Notes under the pieces: model-generated
Told to the model about the DNA's origin: nothing
The model's database searches: none
Seen by the model: the letters and a program-made list of their open reading frames with translations, nothing else
In this document: positions 1 through 8,235 of the stretch, in pieces
Position numbering within the stretch: the stretch's first letter is position 1
Layout of the letters: each line of letters begins with the position of its first letter
Translations under genes and position numbers: made by a program
Origin: Nitrospirota bacterium
Lineage (GTDB): Bacteria; Nitrospirota; Thermodesulfovibrionia; Thermodesulfovibrionales; Dissulfurispiraceae
Length of the DNA: 36,770 nucleotides
Reading direction: 5' to 3'
Assembly: GCA_004321915.1 (NCBI GenBank)
Contig: SCQE01000094.1
Location: 1-36,770 of the forward strand

Positions 1-120
1 TGTCTGTAATTCAATTCTACGAACAAAAGTTTTTTGTAACAGTCCAGTCAACGACTTTAAGCCGCTTGATTCACTTTAAAAAGGCTCCCAGCGATAGGGA
101 TAAATTCCTTCCGTTCAGGG
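1..120. other. Host DNA, left flank
   Basis: This is the host sequence left of the element. It holds no gene I can support. A short hairpin (ACAAAA/TTTTGT, about 23-37) is present. A short reverse-strand reading frame ends at 57 but starts inside the prophage. When the insertion is removed in silico and the six-base duplication collapsed, that frame meets a stop about 12 codons into the right flank, so it does not restore a recognisable host gene. Confidence 0.7.
115..120. repeat. Target-site duplication, left copy
   Basis: The six bases TCAGGG lie immediately before the 5'-TGTA terminus and are repeated exactly after the right terminus. This is the footprint of a transposase-made staggered cut and fixes the insertion point. 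Confidence 0.85.
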
Positions 121-175
121 TGTACCCGACTGATATAAAGAGAAGGGTACAATTGTGATAGTTCACTTCCGAAAG
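121..175 (+). repeat. Prophage left end (attL) with transposase-binding site
   Basis: The terminus TGTACCCG opens the element. About 30 bases inward lies a 25-base site at 151-175 (AATTGTGATA, then CTTCCGAAA after five variable bases). Read inward from the right end, the same site occurs with 21 of 25 bases identical and almost the same distance from the end (30 versus 29 bases). By analogy with the MuA end-binding sites L1 and R1, this is the likely transposase recognition site. Assignment as a binding site is inference; the inverted repeat is directly visible. Confidence 0.8.
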
Positions 176-399
176 GCGGGAAGGGACGGGAAAACCCGTC
201 GAGAAGTGGGTAAAAATTAAATTTAGTTTGATTATACAAAACACAGTGATCCTTTCAATCTTATTAAGGCGTTTTTTGACGACAACTTTACAAATCTAGG
301 CTATATTAACACAAGCGAATTTCAAAATTTATAAACGCCGCCGATCTTTTATTAATAATAATCAAGTCTTGTTTGATTTTTGCGGCTACCGCGATTTTT
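176..399. other. Gene-free left-end region
   Basis: No gene is supported here. An AT-rich motif TTTAGTTTGATT (about 220-231) recurs as TTGTTTGATTTT near 368-379 and, inverted, inside the right end as AAATCAAATCTAA. These are candidates for further transposase or host-factor sites. A short GCGG-CTA-CCGC hairpin (382-392) followed by a run of T (395-401) could weakly terminate rightward transcription entering the prophage. Confidence 0.4.
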
Positions 400-672
400 T
401 TACTTTGGGTTGTTTCTTTTCAGTGGTCGCGGATTTCGAAATCTTTCAGGTAAAGCATCGTCTATAGACTTCAGTAGCTTATCCTTTTTCTTAGGGGAAA
501 GATTAAGCAGTTCGTTAGACATTCTTTCTACAGCAGATATTGCTAATTTAGGAGACAACCCCTCAGATACTTTCATTATCTGTATCATTGAATAAACACC
601 TATCAGCATAAAACGCTCATCCATATCTTTTCTGCACTGTCCACAATTATGGTTATCGTCCTTTGCTCTCAT
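400..672 (-). CDS. Small hypothetical protein, last gene of the lysogeny operon
   Basis: This is an unrecognised 90-residue protein with an N-terminal Cys-x-x-Cys pair (CGQC) and a basic, Pro-rich C-terminus. I chose the ATG at 672 because AGGAG sits five bases before it. An earlier in-frame ATG at 690 overlaps the upstream stop as ATGA and would add six residues by translational coupling, so either start is possible. It is the distal member of a leftward operon headed by the repressor and is probably made in the lysogen. No function can be assigned. The local sequence is more AT-rich than the rest of the prophage, which is compatible with separate acquisition. Confidence 0.7.
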   Translation of the reverse strand: MRAKDDNHNCGQCRKDMDERFMLIGVYSMIQIMKVSEGLSPKLAISAVERMSNELLNLSPKKKDKLLKSIDDALPERFRNPRPLKRNNPK

Positions 673-686
673 TCCCTCTCCTAATA

Positions 687-1322
687 TCATCTTTCTATAG
701 TCTTTGTTGCATCTGCATTAAAATTAGGGCACCAATCAACATTTAATTCTACAGCTCTTGCTTGAACCTGATCAATTATCTTAGACGGATGGTGTTTGGA
801 TAAATAAGTAATTTCAAGCTGCTTACATGGCCTCGGTAATAAAGGTATTTTAAAAGGTTGTTCCTTTATCTCTTTTTCTTGAAGATTTAAAGTTATAACC
901 ATACCACCAACAGAATATTTGTCTTCTCTATAAAATGGATGCTCTATAATATCCCAGCAGTATGCCTCGTGTTTTCTGCAAAACAAGCTTAATAAAAAGC
1001 AATTCAGTGTTTTAATACAGGCATACGCATCTGTTATTGGTCGTCCCCCTGCAAAATAACTCGTGCCTTTCCAGCCGCCAATAAGACCTTGTAGGGTTGT
1101 AAACTTCGAAATTTCTTTATGTGATTTTCCAAAGCCAACAAGATTAATCTGCTTGCCTTCAATTATAATTTGCTGAAAATAAGAACAGCTACCCGAAATA
1201 GAGACAGCTTCTTTGTAGTTCGATGATGACGATTGTAAGAACATAGCCACAATAAGCCATTTTTTTGATAATTCACATGGATCAAAGGGCAAATCGTCTG
1301 TTTTTATAGAAAGATTGTTCAT
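687..1322 (-). CDS. Hypothetical protein of the lysogeny operon
   Basis: This 211-residue, apparently soluble protein is one I do not recognise. It is rich in Cys and aromatic residues, with a Gly-rich segment near residues 80-93 (GLIGGWKGTSYFAGG) and no clear signal peptide or membrane span. Its start codon overlaps the stop of the upstream membrane-protein gene as TAATG, and its stop overlaps the possible ATG of the next gene as ATGA, so the three are tightly coupled. Being co-directional with and downstream of the repressor, it should be expressed in the lysogen. A role in exclusion, defence or host modification is a guess from position only. Confidence 0.75.
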   Translation of the reverse strand: MNNLSIKTDDLPFDPCELSKKWLIVAMFLQSSSSNYKEAVSISGSCSYFQQIIIEGKQINLVGFGKSHKEISKFTTLQGLIGGWKGTSYFAGGRPITDAYACIKTLNCFLLSLFCRKHEAYCWDIIEHPFYREDKYSVGGMVITLNLQEKEIKEQPFKIPLLPRPCKQLEITYLSKHHPSKIIDQVQARAVELNVDWCPNFNADATKTIER

Positions 1323-1822
1323 TAGAAATTCATCATTATTTCTTTATCTATCAATAGGTCTCCGTCTTTAGTTTTTCCACGCGACAAGAGGATGGAATAA
1401 GATTGTATAGATCTGATTTCTTTGCCATCATTGGCTTCTTTAATTTTTTCTTTTAAAATGTTTCTAGCATCAGACTTGTCTTTATCGCTGAATTTTAACC
1501 ATAGCTTTTCAAGAATAAGAAAACTCAGTCGTGGATTGGTAGTAAATTCACCAAAAGGCATAAAAATACAGTCTTTGTTTTTTAGACAGTTACTAATTTT
1601 TTCATTATGTGCATCGTGATCAACCGGTGAGCTCTTGGTAAAATAAGGCTGTGTATTTCCATCGGTAGCTTTGACCGCAGGCTTATTATTTAAAACCCAA
1701 GGCAGCAAGAGAATAATAAAGATTACAAGAGACACAAGGCTGTGCTTTCTGATCGCCTTCCACAACTTTGCTGCTAATCGGCCAGCTATTGCAGGTACTT
1801 CACTAGTGCTATAATCTCCCAT
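1322..1822 (-). CDS. Single-span membrane protein of the lysogeny operon
   Basis: This 166-residue protein has a basic N-terminal stretch (about residues 14-27) followed by one strongly hydrophobic segment (about 28-43, LVSLVIFIILLLPWVL). The rest is a charged soluble domain with two Cys residues in NCLKNKDC. The topology is probably N-terminus inside and C-terminal domain outside the inner membrane. The start is well supported by AGGAGGGG two bases before the ATG. It lies 24 bases downstream of the repressor stop and is coupled to the next gene by TAATG. I do not recognise the family. Membrane-anchored lysogeny proteins in this position often act in superinfection exclusion, but here that is speculation. 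Confidence 0.78.
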   Translation of the reverse strand: MGDYSTSEVPAIAGRLAAKLWKAIRKHSLVSLVIFIILLLPWVLNNKPAVKATDGNTQPYFTKSSPVDHDAHNEKISNCLKNKDCIFMPFGEFTTNPRLSFLILEKLWLKFSDKDKSDARNILKEKIKEANDGKEIRSIQSYSILLSRGKTKDGDLLIDKEIMMNF

Positions 1823-1846
1823 CGCCCCTCCTACCTACGTTACCTT

Positions 1847-2686
1847 TTATCTCTCTATCTCCCGCCCGAACCAGATCACTTTGCCGTTAATCGTAAGCTG
1901 ATCCGATTCTGCCTCCAGATAAGAATACTTCGCATTATCGCTTATAACGCGTACAGTTTTAGACGGATAAATCGCCTGCAACCTTTTAATCATTATAGTA
2001 CCGTTCATCGCAATTGCATAGATGCCGCCCTGCGGGTCGATAAAATTTCTGTTGTGATCTATTAACACTAGATCTCCGGACATTAAGGTCGGCTCCATGC
2101 TATCGCCGCTTACGCGAATAAGAGACATGTTATTCGGATCGCCTCTGCGCTGAATCCAATCACGCCTAAAGGCAACTCTCATTTCTATATTATTATTGGG
2201 CAGCAGCCCTCCACCGGCGCTGATCTCTCCACTCACTATAGGAACAAAAACGAAATTACTAATATTTTTCTGCGGCGCAGCATCATAACCAGCTCGGGGA
2301 TTAGCTATCGTCTGAGTTTTATTCTGTTCAGCAACGCGTTTATCAAATTCCAGAACAGGTATTCCCCAAAATTTGCAGATATCAGAAATGACCATAGGAC
2401 CGCGATTCGTCATATATGTCATTTCATCGTCCTCGCCCATAGAGGCTGGAGCTAAGCCATAAACAACTAAATTGTCTTCTTCCTTTGTTTTGCCCAATAA
2501 GAGCTTATCTAAAGATAAACCCTCTTGTTCACAAAACGAAACAATTAAATCAAACGGAATGGTACCTCTTTGTTTCCAATTTGATACAGTACCTCGCTCA
2601 ATATTCAGCATCTCCGCGAGCGCCATATCAGTCTTCAGGCCTTTTAGTTCCTTGATTGTATCCAATATTTCAGCTATCGTTTTCAT
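1847..2686 (-). CDS. c: Prophage repressor, CI/LexA type with S24 autoprotease domain
   Basis: This 279-residue repressor would hold the early promoter silent. Residues 1-66 form a CI-type helix-turn-helix domain (LAEMLNIERGTVSNWKQRGTIP). Residues 145-277 form an S24 peptidase domain with catalytic Ser196 (VSGDSMEP), catalytic Lys234 (IMIKRL) and a likely self-cleavage site at Ala157-Gly158 (ISAGGG). The Ser-Lys spacing of 38 matches LexA and CI relatives. RecA-triggered cleavage, and so SOS induction, is expected, unlike the Mu c repressor, which lacks this domain. The ATG has no Shine-Dalgarno sequence and the predicted transcript begins only a few bases upstream, as in lambda cI made from PRM. 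Confidence 0.93.
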   Translation of the reverse strand: MKTIAEILDTIKELKGLKTDMALAEMLNIERGTVSNWKQRGTIPFDLIVSFCEQEGLSLDKLLLGKTKEEDNLVVYGLAPASMGEDDEMTYMTNRGPMVISDICKFWGIPVLEFDKRVAEQNKTQTIANPRAGYDAAPQKNISNFVFVPIVSGEISAGGGLLPNNNIEMRVAFRRDWIQRRGDPNNMSLIRVSGDSMEPTLMSGDLVLIDHNRNFIDPQGGIYAIAMNGTIMIKRLQAIYPSKTVRVISDNAKYSYLEAESDQLTINGKVIWFGREIER

Positions 2687-2698
2687 GTTTTCGGATTG

Positions 2699-2726
2699 AT
2701 TAACTTTTCTCTTGACTTGTTTTCAA
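2699..2726 (-). promoter_or_regulatory. Repressor promoter, overlapping the early promoter
   Basis: On the reverse strand TTGAAA (2726-2721) and GTTAAT (2704-2699) are spaced by 16 bases, a moderate sigma70 match. It overlaps the early promoter face to face, so the two would compete. Transcription would start near 2692, giving a nearly leaderless repressor message, which fits the absent Shine-Dalgarno sequence. Confidence 0.5.
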
Positions 2727-2740
2727 ATATATGTTTTAAT
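2712..2740 (+). promoter_or_regulatory. Early promoter driving the rightward transposition operon
   Basis: TTGACT (2712-2717) and TTTAAT (2735-2740) are separated by 17 bases, and TG sits one base before the -10 element (extended -10). This is the strongest promoter-like sequence in the left region and lies between the divergent repressor and Ner-like genes. Repressor or Ner-like protein presumably binds here. Two ATAATGA direct repeats at 2747-2753 and 2766-2772 are candidate operator half-sites. Confidence 0.7.
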
Positions 2741-2768
2741 GTATTCATAATGATAACAGGTGTTAATA

Positions 2769-2990
2769 ATGACAGCCAAAAATAAAGCAACAAAACGAAT
2801 CAGGATTCTCATCTGGGAGAAAGACCTTAATGTTGCCGCGCTTGCACGGCGCATCGGTAAGTCTCGCACATGGACCAGCCAAGTTTTATACGGTCGCATG
2901 AGAAGCGAGGCAACTCGCAGAGCAATTGCCGACACTCTGGGTGTTAGCGTTGTCGAACTTTGGCCTGAGAATAATCGCAAGGCGGCATAG
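2769..2990 (+). CDS. ner: Ner/Cro-like transcriptional regulator
   Basis: This is a 73-residue helix-turn-helix protein, first gene of the early operon. The core ARRIGKSRTWTSQVLYGRM is a recognisable HTH, followed by IADTLGVSVVELWPE, typical of the end of Ner and Cro-type regulators. The size is close to Mu Ner (75 residues). I placed the start at ATG 2769 because CAGG lies eight bases upstream; a GTG at 2760 in the same frame has no such site. The likely role is to damp early transcription and repressor synthesis after induction. It could be a Cro-like rather than a strict Ner homologue. Confidence 0.75.
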   Translation: MTAKNKATKRIRILIWEKDLNVAALARRIGKSRTWTSQVLYGRMRSEATRRAIADTLGVSVVELWPENNRKAA

Positions 2991-3034
2991 GATAATGACA
3001 TATTTAATTTTATATTTTTTTACCCTTTTAGGCA

Positions 3035-3682
3035 ATGTCAATTCTATCGGTTTTTTCAGGTGTGCATGTGAATAGATTCTCACACTTCAAAAACCCACAC
3101 GAAATCCTTGATACCGTAATAGACGAATGGTGCGACCGCGAGCGCGAGCGCCGGAAGCAAGAAGGCATTCCTCCATTGTCAAAACTCGAACTTAAAAATG
3201 AACTCGGACATGCCGTTGGTCTCGGCAACGGCGGCGATGACAACTCAGCCGGAAAAGGCATCTACAGATATTGCAGCGGCGAGACGCTTATATCTATAGA
3301 TAAAGCCCTCCAGATATGTCACTACATCAGAAACTATGAGCTCATCCAGTGGCAGGGTTATCAATGCGGCATGCTCATGACCCATCGCAGCGTCCTTGAT
3401 CACATAGACGAGATTGAAGAGGAAGACATGCTGGATGAGATTGTGAAATGCCTTAAAGACACAACAAAGTTTGTGGAGACTCTCTCCAGCACCTATCAAC
3501 AGAAAGCCAGCTTTGAAGCCATCAGGATTATCGAGGATGTATTTATGAAGGCGATCCTTCAAATGGAAAAGACGAGGCTGATGCTCAAAAAACTTGTAGA
3601 GCGCATGCTGAAGCCGGGGACACAGGGAACTCTATGGTGCATGCCGGAAAAGAAAAACAAGAAGCGGGGAGGTCTTAAATGA
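3035..3682 (+). CDS. CII/CP76-like phage regulatory protein
   Basis: This 215-residue protein has the layout of the phage_CP76 (regulatory CII) family. An N-terminal DNA-binding-like part contains NPHEILDTVIDEW. A middle segment (SIDKALQICHYIRNYELIQWQGYQCG) resembles the family's conserved helix, and a helical C-terminal half (about residues 125-195) follows. The assignment rests on pattern, not a search. ATG 3035 has only a weak ribosome binding site; a GTG at 3068 preceded by CAGGTG would remove 11 residues and is a fair alternative. The stop overlaps the next ATG as ATGA. It probably regulates early gene expression. Confidence 0.6.
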   Translation: MSILSVFSGVHVNRFSHFKNPHEILDTVIDEWCDRERERRKQEGIPPLSKLELKNELGHAVGLGNGGDDNSAGKGIYRYCSGETLISIDKALQICHYIRNYELIQWQGYQCGMLMTHRSVLDHIDEIEEEDMLDEIVKCLKDTTKFVETLSSTYQQKASFEAIRIIEDVFMKAILQMEKTRLMLKKLVERMLKPGTQGTLWCMPEKKNKKRGGLK

Positions 3683-3891
3683 GACGTGTAACGGCAGTGG
3701 ATCTCGCGCAGGGTGTGATCGATAATTGCCGGATATCCGGCAGCACGGCATCGCTGGACGGCGTGAAAGATGAGCGCGTGCTTATAGCAATGGCGCGGCT
3801 TTGCGGCATAGAGAGCATAGTCGCCGGTGAAAACATTAAAGACGCGGTGCGTACTGCGATAGCTCAGAAATACAACATTAAGGAGGGGTGA
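3679..3891 (+). CDS. Small hypothetical early protein
   Basis: This is an unrecognised 70-residue protein with no Cys-rich or membrane segment. It appears to be a small alpha/beta protein. The ATG overlaps the preceding stop as ATGA and is preceded by GGGGAGG, so translation is well supported. It ends two codons after an AAGGAGGGG site that serves the next gene. Position between regulators suggests a role in early regulation or replication, but nothing in the sequence shows this. Confidence 0.7.
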   Translation: MRRVTAVDLAQGVIDNCRISGSTASLDGVKDERVLIAMARLCGIESIVAGENIKDAVRTAIAQKYNIKEG

Positions 3892-4191
3892 GTGGCAAAG
3901 ACTTATTCAAGGATCGATGCAGTTAGAAAGACCGCTAACATTCTTAAATTTTTGGGTGATCAACGCGAGCCGGTGAGTCCCGCAGAAGTATCTAAGGCCG
4001 TTGAGATGCCGACTGGCACGGTTATGTGTCACCTCGTAACGCTTGAGGAATGCGGTTTTGCCGAGATGATCGGAGAGAAGTACCGCATCGGCATGGGCGC
4101 GGCAATGCTCTGGGCGCGCTACAAAAGCCTGATGGAATCTGACAGAGCAAGAATCGACAGGAATCTAAATCAACTGGACGGAGGAGAATAA
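3892..4191 (+). CDS. IclR-like winged helix-turn-helix protein
   Basis: This 99-residue protein matches the IclR N-terminal DNA-binding domain: RKTANILKFLGDQREPVSPAEVSKAVEMPTGTVMCHLVTLEECGFAEMIGEKYRIG. This has the helix-turn-helix (about residues 28-50) and the wing ending in YRIG. The IclR effector domain is absent, so this is a stand-alone winged helix, as seen in other transposable phages. It starts with GTG directly after the preceding stop, with AAGGAGGGG upstream. It probably acts as a DNA-binding accessory factor. Its TAA directly abuts the next ATG. Confidence 0.75.
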   Translation: MAKTYSRIDAVRKTANILKFLGDQREPVSPAEVSKAVEMPTGTVMCHLVTLEECGFAEMIGEKYRIGMGAAMLWARYKSLMESDRARIDRNLNQLDGGE

Positions 4192-5145
4192 ATGGCAAAG
4201 AAACAAGACCCGGTATCGACAGCAGCGCTTGAAATAGTCGGCGCAGAGAAAATGCAGGAAAGCTTAAAGCAGAGCGAACAACAATTAAAGGAAAAGAGCA
4301 TGGTAATAGCTGCCGAACTGGTAGGGACAATAAAGGCTATGAATTTTATGCGCTCGCTTTCTGATATTACCGTCCTCGTGAAGCTCAAAGAATTAAAGGA
4401 GAGCAATCACTATAAGGCATCTTTTTCCACATGGGAAGAAACCTGCGAGGCGATGGGTCTAAAACGCAGGACCGTGGATGAAAAACTTGCAGACCTCGAA
4501 CCCTTCAGAGATGACTTTCTCGGCAATTTCGCCAGTTTCTTTAGCAACGATTTCAGGAAAATCAAATACTTAGGCAAAGCAGTTTCGGCGGAATCCGCCA
4601 AAATTGAAGATAATGCCATCCTTTATAACGGCGAAACTATCCCTGTTACTCCAGAGCATGCCGACGAAATACAGGCCCTGATCGAGAAGCTCGAAGACGA
4701 CTACAAAGCCAAAATCTCAGACAAGGAGTCCGAGCTTAAAGCTCAGAAGCGCATCGCCTCCTCCAAAGAAGATGTTATCAAGAAGATGGAAAAGGAGATC
4801 AAGCGTCTTGAGCGCACTGCAACAATCGACGATCTGTCTCCTGAAGAGCGCGAGTCTTTTGACCTCATGGCCCGTGTGCAGGGCGATATTGTTTCGCTCT
4901 TTAGCGCGCTTAAGCAGCAGATTGATTATCACAAGGCACCCGCATCCGTGCTGCGCTCGCTGTATTTCCTTTATATCTTCGGTTCCAAAATATTCAGCGA
5001 CGAACGCATGGCACTGAATGAAGTGTATAAGGATGCCGAAATGGTTCCGTGGGAAATTGACGAATGCGAACTTCCACCTTCTGCCGTGCTGGCAAAAGAG
5101 ATGCCCTTAACCAAGGGCTTAAAGCACAAAAAAGGAAAGAAGTAA
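4192..5145 (+). CDS. Coiled-coil protein of the early operon
   Basis: This 317-residue protein has an N-terminal helical region (about 40-105) that includes LKELKESNHYKASFSTWEETCEAMGLKRRTVDEKLADL. That resembles DUF3102-like segments in which a helix-turn-helix follows a KELKES motif. A long charged coiled coil spans about residues 160-215, and a helical C-terminal domain is followed by a Lys-rich tail. The ATG follows GGAGG closely. It lies immediately upstream of the transposase, where transposable phages often carry accessory early genes. The function is not known; a DNA-binding structural or replication role is a reasonable guess. Confidence 0.65.
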   Translation: MAKKQDPVSTAALEIVGAEKMQESLKQSEQQLKEKSMVIAAELVGTIKAMNFMRSLSDITVLVKLKELKESNHYKASFSTWEETCEAMGLKRRTVDEKLADLEPFRDDFLGNFASFFSNDFRKIKYLGKAVSAESAKIEDNAILYNGETIPVTPEHADEIQALIEKLEDDYKAKISDKESELKAQKRIASSKEDVIKKMEKEIKRLERTATIDDLSPEERESFDLMARVQGDIVSLFSALKQQIDYHKAPASVLRSLYFLYIFGSKIFSDERMALNEVYKDAEMVPWEIDECELPPSAVLAKEMPLTKGLKHKKGKK

Positions 5146-5150
5146 TTATT

Positions 5151-6950
5151 ATGCCGGTCTCTGAAGTCATACTCCAGCACGTATATCAGTCCATGTCCGG
5201 TCTTGCCGAAGGCGAGGCCGGACGCAAGGCTTTAGAACTCGCCGAACATTACGGCGTGACGCGCCAGACCATATTCCGTTATGCGGCGATCAAGGGCCTC
5301 CGCTGGAGAAAAGAAAAAAACACCAAAGGTTCGACGCGAGTATCGGAGGATACGCTCAAGGCAGCGGGTGCATTGCTCCTTGCCTCGCGCCGCACCAGCA
5401 ACGAAATCCCTCTGCCTGCATGCGATGCAAAAGAGATGCTCGAAGACTCGGGTGTGGACACAGGGGTTTCGACCTCCCGCTTTTTAACTTTAATGCGTGA
5501 GCGCGAAATCAACAAAGATGCGCTTTTGCAGCCCTCACCCCATCAAACAATGCTCAGCGAGCATCCCAATCATGTCTGGCAGTTCGACGTGACCAACTGT
5601 TTGCAATACTTCCTTGACGATAAAGGCATGGGCGAGCGCGATGCAGACATGACACTGTACAAAAACAAGATCGTGCAGACCGCCAAGTCTATTAAAAAAG
5701 AACTGCTGAGATACGCCGTTGTTGACCACTGCACCGGCGCGTTCTTTTTGTGGTACTACTACGCCTCCGGCGAGCGTGCTATAGACGGCGCGGATTTTCT
5801 GTATAAGGCCATGCGACCCAAGAACGAAATTATCGAGCAGACATGGAACGGCTCCAGTGGCAGCAAGCTCGGCAAATATCACTTTCACGGCGTGCCGTTT
5901 ATGCTCATCCCTGACAGAGGCTCCATTATCACCAATAAGGCCAACGAAAACTTATTAAAGGCGCTCCGCATAAAGGTAGAACCGCACATGCCGGGCAATC
6001 CAAGGGCAAAAGGCTCGATAGAAGGATTGATGCATATCATCAACCGCTTTGAAGCGAATCTGAAATTTAAGCGCCCCCGGGATCTGGCAGAGCTTAACGC
6101 ATGGGCGCTGGACTGGTGCATTAAATTCAACGGCGTCAACCTTATGCGTGGCGTGGCTCCTCGATCCGCCATGTGGTCAACCATACGCGCCGAGCATTTA
6201 CGACTTTGCCCCGAATGGCATATATACAAAATGCTGATCAGGAGGCCGGAAATAGACAAGCGTGTTGACGGTGCGCTGCACTTCGCTCTTGACGGCAAGA
6301 CGTATCAGGTGCCTAATCCAAACGCGGCACGCAAGACCGTTAAGGTCGTCATACAGCCGTATGAATACCCGAACGTGGAAGTCCACTTTAACGGTGAGGT
6401 GTGGCTGCTGCAACCGATTCCAAAAGACCAGTACGGCAGGCTCACACAGGGTACAACCTTCGGAGAATACAAGAGCCACAAATATACAGAAACGCAGAAA
6501 GCAAAAGCGGAGATGGAGAAGATCGCATCCGAACAGTGGGGACTCACATGGAAGGGCACAGGCGACAAGCGCAGGGCTGTTGCGCCTCCTGTGGGTGCAG
6601 AGACTCCCTTACAGGTCTTCGGGCATCAGGCAGAGAAGGTCAAGGTCGAGTTTTTGAACAGGCAGGGCACGGAGCTTGAGTACATAAAGCCCGTAGAGCT
6701 GACCGAGCCAATGCAGCCTCATGCAGTGGAAGTCTCCCGCGCAATAGTTGATCGCAAGGTCCCCATTCTTGAGCTCATCAAAGAGCTGCGTGACGTTATG
6801 ACTCCCGCGCTCAATCAGGCATTGCGCGAAACCTATGGGCAGGGCATCGAGAAATCCAAGATAGAGGAGGTGGTGAGTCAGATCAAGGCCGGAATATGGA
6901 ATCCCGGCAGCAGTGAAGAGCAAAAATTGGCCGCAGCAGGCGGCCTGTAA
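5151..6950 (+). CDS. A: DDE transposase, MuA-like
   Basis: This 599-residue transposase catalyses strand transfer and replicative transposition of the phage genome. The N-terminus has a helix-turn-helix (AEHYGVTRQTIFRYAA, residues 31-46). The catalytic core contains Asp146 (WQFDVT), Asp255 (PDRGS) and Glu291 (GSIEGL), with 35 residues between the last two, the exact DD(35)E pattern. After the core there is a Mu-type beta-barrel region and a C-terminal part that may contact the B protein. The ATG at 5151 is preceded by AGGAAAG; an upstream in-frame extension runs inside the previous gene and is not needed. The protein presumably binds the end sites at 151-175 and 36602-36626. Confidence 0.95.
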   Translation: MPVSEVILQHVYQSMSGLAEGEAGRKALELAEHYGVTRQTIFRYAAIKGLRWRKEKNTKGSTRVSEDTLKAAGALLLASRRTSNEIPLPACDAKEMLEDSGVDTGVSTSRFLTLMREREINKDALLQPSPHQTMLSEHPNHVWQFDVTNCLQYFLDDKGMGERDADMTLYKNKIVQTAKSIKKELLRYAVVDHCTGAFFLWYYYASGERAIDGADFLYKAMRPKNEIIEQTWNGSSGSKLGKYHFHGVPFMLIPDRGSIITNKANENLLKALRIKVEPHMPGNPRAKGSIEGLMHIINRFEANLKFKRPRDLAELNAWALDWCIKFNGVNLMRGVAPRSAMWSTIRAEHLRLCPEWHIYKMLIRRPEIDKRVDGALHFALDGKTYQVPNPNAARKTVKVVIQPYEYPNVEVHFNGEVWLLQPIPKDQYGRLTQGTTFGEYKSHKYTETQKAKAEMEKIASEQWGLTWKGTGDKRRAVAPPVGAETPLQVFGHQAEKVKVEFLNRQGTELEYIKPVELTEPMQPHAVEVSRAIVDRKVPILELIKELRDVMTPALNQALRETYGQGIEKSKIEEVVSQIKAGIWNPGSSEEQKLAAAGGL

Positions 6951-6966
6951 AAAGGGGGTGTGAAGA

Positions 6967-8235
6967 GTGCCTACAGCAGCAGCGTATATAACACCGTTTA
7001 AGCCGATGACTATCAAGCGGTTATTGCTCCAGTTGGGAATTGATCAGGCAACGGTAAGCAGGTCTCTGGACGTATCCCGCGCGCTCGTGAGTTTGGTTAT
7101 TAATCGCGGATATATTCCTCCGAGCATGCGCGATATCAGGGAAAGGATAGAGCAATTATTGGTAATACGTCCGGATGTCGATGAATGGCTTAAAAAAAAT
7201 CAAACAAACATCACGGCTATCTGGCAGATAGAGGGCGAGGATCTGCGCGACAGGAAACCCTCCGGGGCCAACAGGCGCGGACGAGAAACGAACAAGATGC
7301 CCGCAATAGTGATCTGCAATCCCAATACTGACGCATCTAAAATCAAGGAGGAAGACTACATGCTATCGCAGGAAGCAAAAAAGCATTTCAAGATGTTCAG
7401 ACATCCATTCTTAAACGACATGGAAAAAGACGGCGACACCTATATGGGAGAAGACCACCGGTACATACTCGAGGTGATGGACTTCGCCGCAAATCACGGC
7501 GGCATGGTCGCGGTGATCGGCGAGGTCGGCAGCGGTAAGACCAGCATGCGCCGCGAGCTCGAAAAGCGCATCAGGCGCTCAGGCGATATACGCATTGTGT
7601 ATCCGCGCATCATAGACAAATCAAGGGCAACCGCATCCTCATTATGCGATGCCATTGTCTATGACCTGACTGATGGCAAGGGCACGCCGAAGTCGCGGCT
7701 GGAAGCCAAGTCGCGGCAGGTAGAGCAGCATCTAAAGGATCACTGCCGCAGCGGCATGAAAGTCGCAATGATCATCGAAGAGGCGCAGGACCTTATAGCC
7801 AACAGCCATACGATCAAGATGCTCAAACGCTTTAACGAGATCGAGTTCGAGGGCAAAAAGACCATAGGCATTATCCTGATCGGCCAGAGCGAGCTTTCAA
7901 GCGTGTTTGATGAGACTGTGAACTACCACATGCGCGAAGTTATCAGACGCTTTGAGGTTGCCATAATACGCGGACTTAACGGCGACCTCAAAACATACCT
8001 TGATCATAAGTTCAAGCGCGTCGGAGTTGACCTAAAAACAATCATCACCGATGAGGGCATTAAGGCGCTGTCCGACAGGCTCACTACAAAAGAAGGCAGG
8101 CGCAAGGTGAGCATAGCCTATCCGCTTACGGTCAACCGCTGGATGGTGCGTGCCATGAACGAGGCCGTAGAACTCGGGGAACGCATAGTCACTCCTGAGA
8201 TCATCAACAGTCTGCAGGGCTTGGAGGCGCTATGA
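6967..8235 (+). CDS. B: MuB-like transposition target ATPase
   Basis: This is a 422-residue AAA+ ATPase. An N-terminal helix-turn-helix (residues 26-48, IDQATVSRSLDVSRALVSLVINR) is followed by a linker and an ATPase domain. That domain has Walker A GEVGSGKT (185-192), Walker B VAMIIEEAQD (266-275) and a sensor-like GIILIGQSEL (301-310). In Mu, B binds target DNA, delivers it to the transposase and gives target immunity. At 422 residues it is longer than Mu B (312). The GTG start has GGGGG about ten bases upstream. The gene follows the transposase by 16 bases and overlaps the next gene as ATGA. Confidence 0.92.
   Translation: MPTAAAYITPFKPMTIKRLLLQLGIDQATVSRSLDVSRALVSLVINRGYIPPSMRDIRERIEQLLVIRPDVDEWLKKNQTNITAIWQIEGEDLRDRKPSGANRRGRETNKMPAIVICNPNTDASKIKEEDYMLSQEAKKHFKMFRHPFLNDMEKDGDTYMGEDHRYILEVMDFAANHGGMVAVIGEVGSGKTSMRRELEKRIRRSGDIRIVYPRIIDKSRATASSLCDAIVYDLTDGKGTPKSRLEAKSRQVEQHLKDHCRSGMKVAMIIEEAQDLIANSHTIKMLKRFNEIEFEGKKTIGIILIGQSELSSVFDETVNYHMREVIRRFEVAIIRGLNGDLKTYLDHKFKRVGVDLKTIITDEGIKALSDRLTTKEGRRKVSIAYPLTVNRWMVRAMNEAVELGERIVTPEIINSLQGLEAL

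Noticed and set aside
57-239. 60-residue reverse-strand frame across the left junction
   Set aside because: It begins inside the prophage end, has no relatives I recognise, and does not continue into the host when the insertion is removed.
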